Shown here one piece after another: positions 12,873 through 14,213 of a DNA stretch of 14,213 bases. Under the pieces are notes generated by a model that saw only the letters and a program-made list of their open reading frames with translations, was not told the DNA's origin and did no database searches. Source of the DNA: CAZFLY01 sp964519995. Lineage in GTDB: Bacteria > Planctomycetota > Phycisphaerae > Sedimentisphaerales > Anaerobacaceae. The position numbers and the translations under genes are program-made. Location: NCBI GenBank assembly GCA_964519995.1, contig CAZFLY010000062.1, positions 1 to 14,213 on the forward strand, read 5' to 3'. The number at the start of each line of letters is the position of its first letter. Position 1 is the first letter of the stretch.

Positions 12873-14213
12873 ATGGATCCAAGTTCTCTTGACTTACATA
12901 AATTGGGTGCGCTGGCATCGATTGTAGGACTGTTACCAAGCTTTGTTCAGTGGTTTACGAGCGAGTATCGTGCGAGACGAGCAAAGAAAAGAGAGAAGGC
13001 CAAAGACATAATCGAGCAATATATCGAGTGGTTGCGCAGACAACGGCATGATGAACTCCTAAACAAATTGACTGGCTCGCAACAGGCCCTAAGCGAGTTG
13101 GATAACCTTGTAAAACAGTTGATGGCAAAGTCAAAGGAAGAGTGCGAGGTGGTCTTAGCTCGGCTGGAGAGTATGGACACCGGATTACATAAAAAGTTGG
13201 ATGGGATAGACAGTAAGATCGATAAGTTGAGTGCAGAAGAATTGAGAACGAAGAGGAAGGTGAAGGCGGAGAGTTGGTGGCCGGGGGAATCGGTGCCGTA
13301 TGGAGGGCCGAAGGTGTCGCGGCCATTTGCGGGACGAGAGGAGGAATTAAAAGAACTCGATACGGCGATGAGTGGAGAGAAGTCGGTGGTTGCAGTTGTG
13401 GGGATGGCTGGGCAAGGAAAAAGCTGTCTGGTTGGTGAGTGGTATAATCGTGGGGCGCGGCCGCCGAAGGGGGTGGGCCCTTCGGCAGGCTCAGGAATAG
13501 GCCTATTCTGGCGGAGGGTGTATGAGGCGGGGTACAGCTTTGATCGGTTTTTAGATGATTTGTATCTTTATCTGACAGGTGAGCATATTGACCGGCAGCG
13601 GTTTAACTCGACAGAGGCGCGGGCTATAGTAGTAGAGGAGGTGCAAAAACAGAAGTCCTGCTGGATTGTGTTGGATGGGGTGGAGCGATGGCTGAGGAGA
13701 TGGGCGGCTAAGCCGGATGCGGGGGTAGAGGATTTGTCGATCGATGACAAGTCGGGGCAGGACAGCGTATTCGATAAATTTCTGAAACAGGCATCGTTAT
13801 GGAAAAACGGATCAAGGCTATTACTTACTACACGAGCGGTGCCGAGTGCGCTGGACCAGAATCCGCCTGTGACGATTGGGCAAAAACAGAAACATAAGGA
13901 TGAGGCAAGATTAGCTGATTTGAAGGAGAAGGATGCCGTAGAGCTGCTGAAAGAGTTAGGTGTCACGGGGAAAAAGAATGTTATGCAGGAGGCTGTGCGG
14001 GCGTATGGGTGTCATGCGTATGCGGTGCACGTGCTTGGGATTCTGATAAGCAAACTATATGGAGGTGATGTATCGCGGTGGCAGGAGGTGGAGCTTCTGG
14101 AAGAAAAGAAGAAGGAGTGGGATGTCGGAGGATTATTTGAGAGGATTATTGAGCATCGGCCTGCGGACACAATCTGGCTGTCCACGCTCGACGTTTCGCG
14201 TGTCGAACAGGGG
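12873..14213 (+). CDS. STAND-class NTPase (NB-ARC/NACHT-like), 3'-truncated by window end
   Basis: The first 447 residues of an open frame running off the window. The N-terminus has a hydrophobic segment (LGALASIVGLLPSFVQWF, 11-28) followed by a basic patch and a long Lys/Glu-rich coiled coil (about 33-130). The NTPase module begins at VSRPFAGREEELKEL (148-162). Walker A is GMAGQGKS (177-184, K183), Walker B is CWIVLDGVE (263-271, D268), the sensor is GSRLLLTTR (313-321), and a winged-helix-side region includes LKEKDAVELLKELG (350-363) and YGCHAYAVHVLG (378-389), replacing the GLPLAL motif. This order is that of STAND switch ATPases, which act in signalling and, in some bacteria, phage defence. 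The C-terminal sensor repeats would lie beyond the window. A palindrome-encoded insert at about 195-208 interrupts the domain. ATG 12873 is the first start, with no good ribosome binding site. Confidence 0.85.
   Translation, partial: MDPSSLDLHKLGALASIVGLLPSFVQWFTSEYRARRAKKREKAKDIIEQYIEWLRRQRHDELLNKLTGSQQALSELDNLVKQLMAKSKEECEVVLARLESMDTGLHKKLDGIDSKIDKLSAEELRTKRKVKAESWWPGESVPYGGPKVSRPFAGREEELKELDTAMSGEKSVVAVVGMAGQGKSCLVGEWYNRGARPPKGVGPSAGSGIGLFWRRVYEAGYSFDRFLDDLYLYLTGEHIDRQRFNSTEARAIVVEEVQKQKSCWIVLDGVERWLRRWAAKPDAGVEDLSIDDKSGQDSVFDKFLKQASLWKNGSRLLLTTRAVPSALDQNPPVTIGQKQKHKDEARLADLKEKDAVELLKELGVTGKKNVMQEAVRAYGCHAYAVHVLGILISKLYGGDVSRWQEVELLEEKKKEWDVGGLFERIIEHRPADTIWLSTLDVSRVEQG
13463..13486. repeat. 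Palindromic element inserted in frame in the STAND gene
   Basis: GCCGAAGGG (13463-13471) and CCCTTCGGC (13478-13486) form a perfect 9-bp inverted repeat around a 6-nt loop (GGTGGG), continuing into AGGCTCAGGA. It encodes Pro/Gly/Ser-rich residues (about ARPPKGVGPSAGSG) between Walker A and the IGLFWRRVYEAG strand. The CCTTCGGCAGGCTCAGGA part resembles dispersed palindromic repeats seen in many bacterial genomes. Confidence 0.6.

Noticed and set aside
13568..13966. 132-aa minus-strand open frame opposite the STAND gene
   Set aside because: Ser/Cys/Phe-rich shadow of the STAND coding frame, which carries clear Walker A, Walker B and sensor motifs.

Overview
The window looks like a chromosomal stretch from a bacterium of the Planctomycetota, most plausibly a Phycisphaerae/Sedimentisphaerales-type lineage. 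This is inferred from three things: a large secreted Gly-rich right-handed beta-helix protein ending in a dockerin-like calcium-loop pair (DLNDDKIVD...NWLWPE), a tiny protein with a PEP-CTERM-like tail (PAPAAVVLGGIG...WLRGKKKL), and loosely packed, mostly monocistronic genes with weak Shine-Dalgarno sequences. No taxonomic marker gene is present, so this is not proven.

Layout. 39-710 (+) encodes an HNH nuclease with helical DNA-binding repeats. 878-1519 (-) is a phosphoribosyltransferase-fold protein. 1777-3333 (-) and 3827-5227 (+) are two divergent radical SAM proteins of the cobalamin-binding-like architecture, separated by a ~490-bp control region; the right-hand one appears leaderless, with a CRP/FNR-like dyad next to its -10 box. 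5270-5515 (+) is the C-terminal half of a DUF488 protein. 5639-6376 (+) is an enlarged nucleoside diphosphate kinase. 6569-6751 (+) is a 60-aa secreted, tail-anchored miniprotein behind a structured leader. 6974-8284 (+) is a membrane-anchored alpha-helical-toroid-like protein of unknown activity. A tRNA-Val (8342-8415, -) precedes the beta-helix protein (8513-10906, -). A nitroreductase (11101-11613, +) has a start region duplicated in tandem, which creates an overlapping out-of-frame mini-ORF. Then come a tRNA-Ala (11696-11766, +), a ~370-bp repeat-like AT-rich spacer, a small class I methyltransferase (12141-12668, +), and the first 447 codons of a STAND (NB-ARC/NACHT-like) NTPase (12873 to the window end, +).

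I see no single pathway linking all these genes. The parts with most potential novelty are the STAND NTPase, which has an in-frame palindromic insertion just after its Walker A motif, the divergent radical SAM pair with its control region, and the miniprotein that is little more than a signal peptide plus sorting anchor. There is no CRISPR array, rRNA, transposase or integrase in the window.
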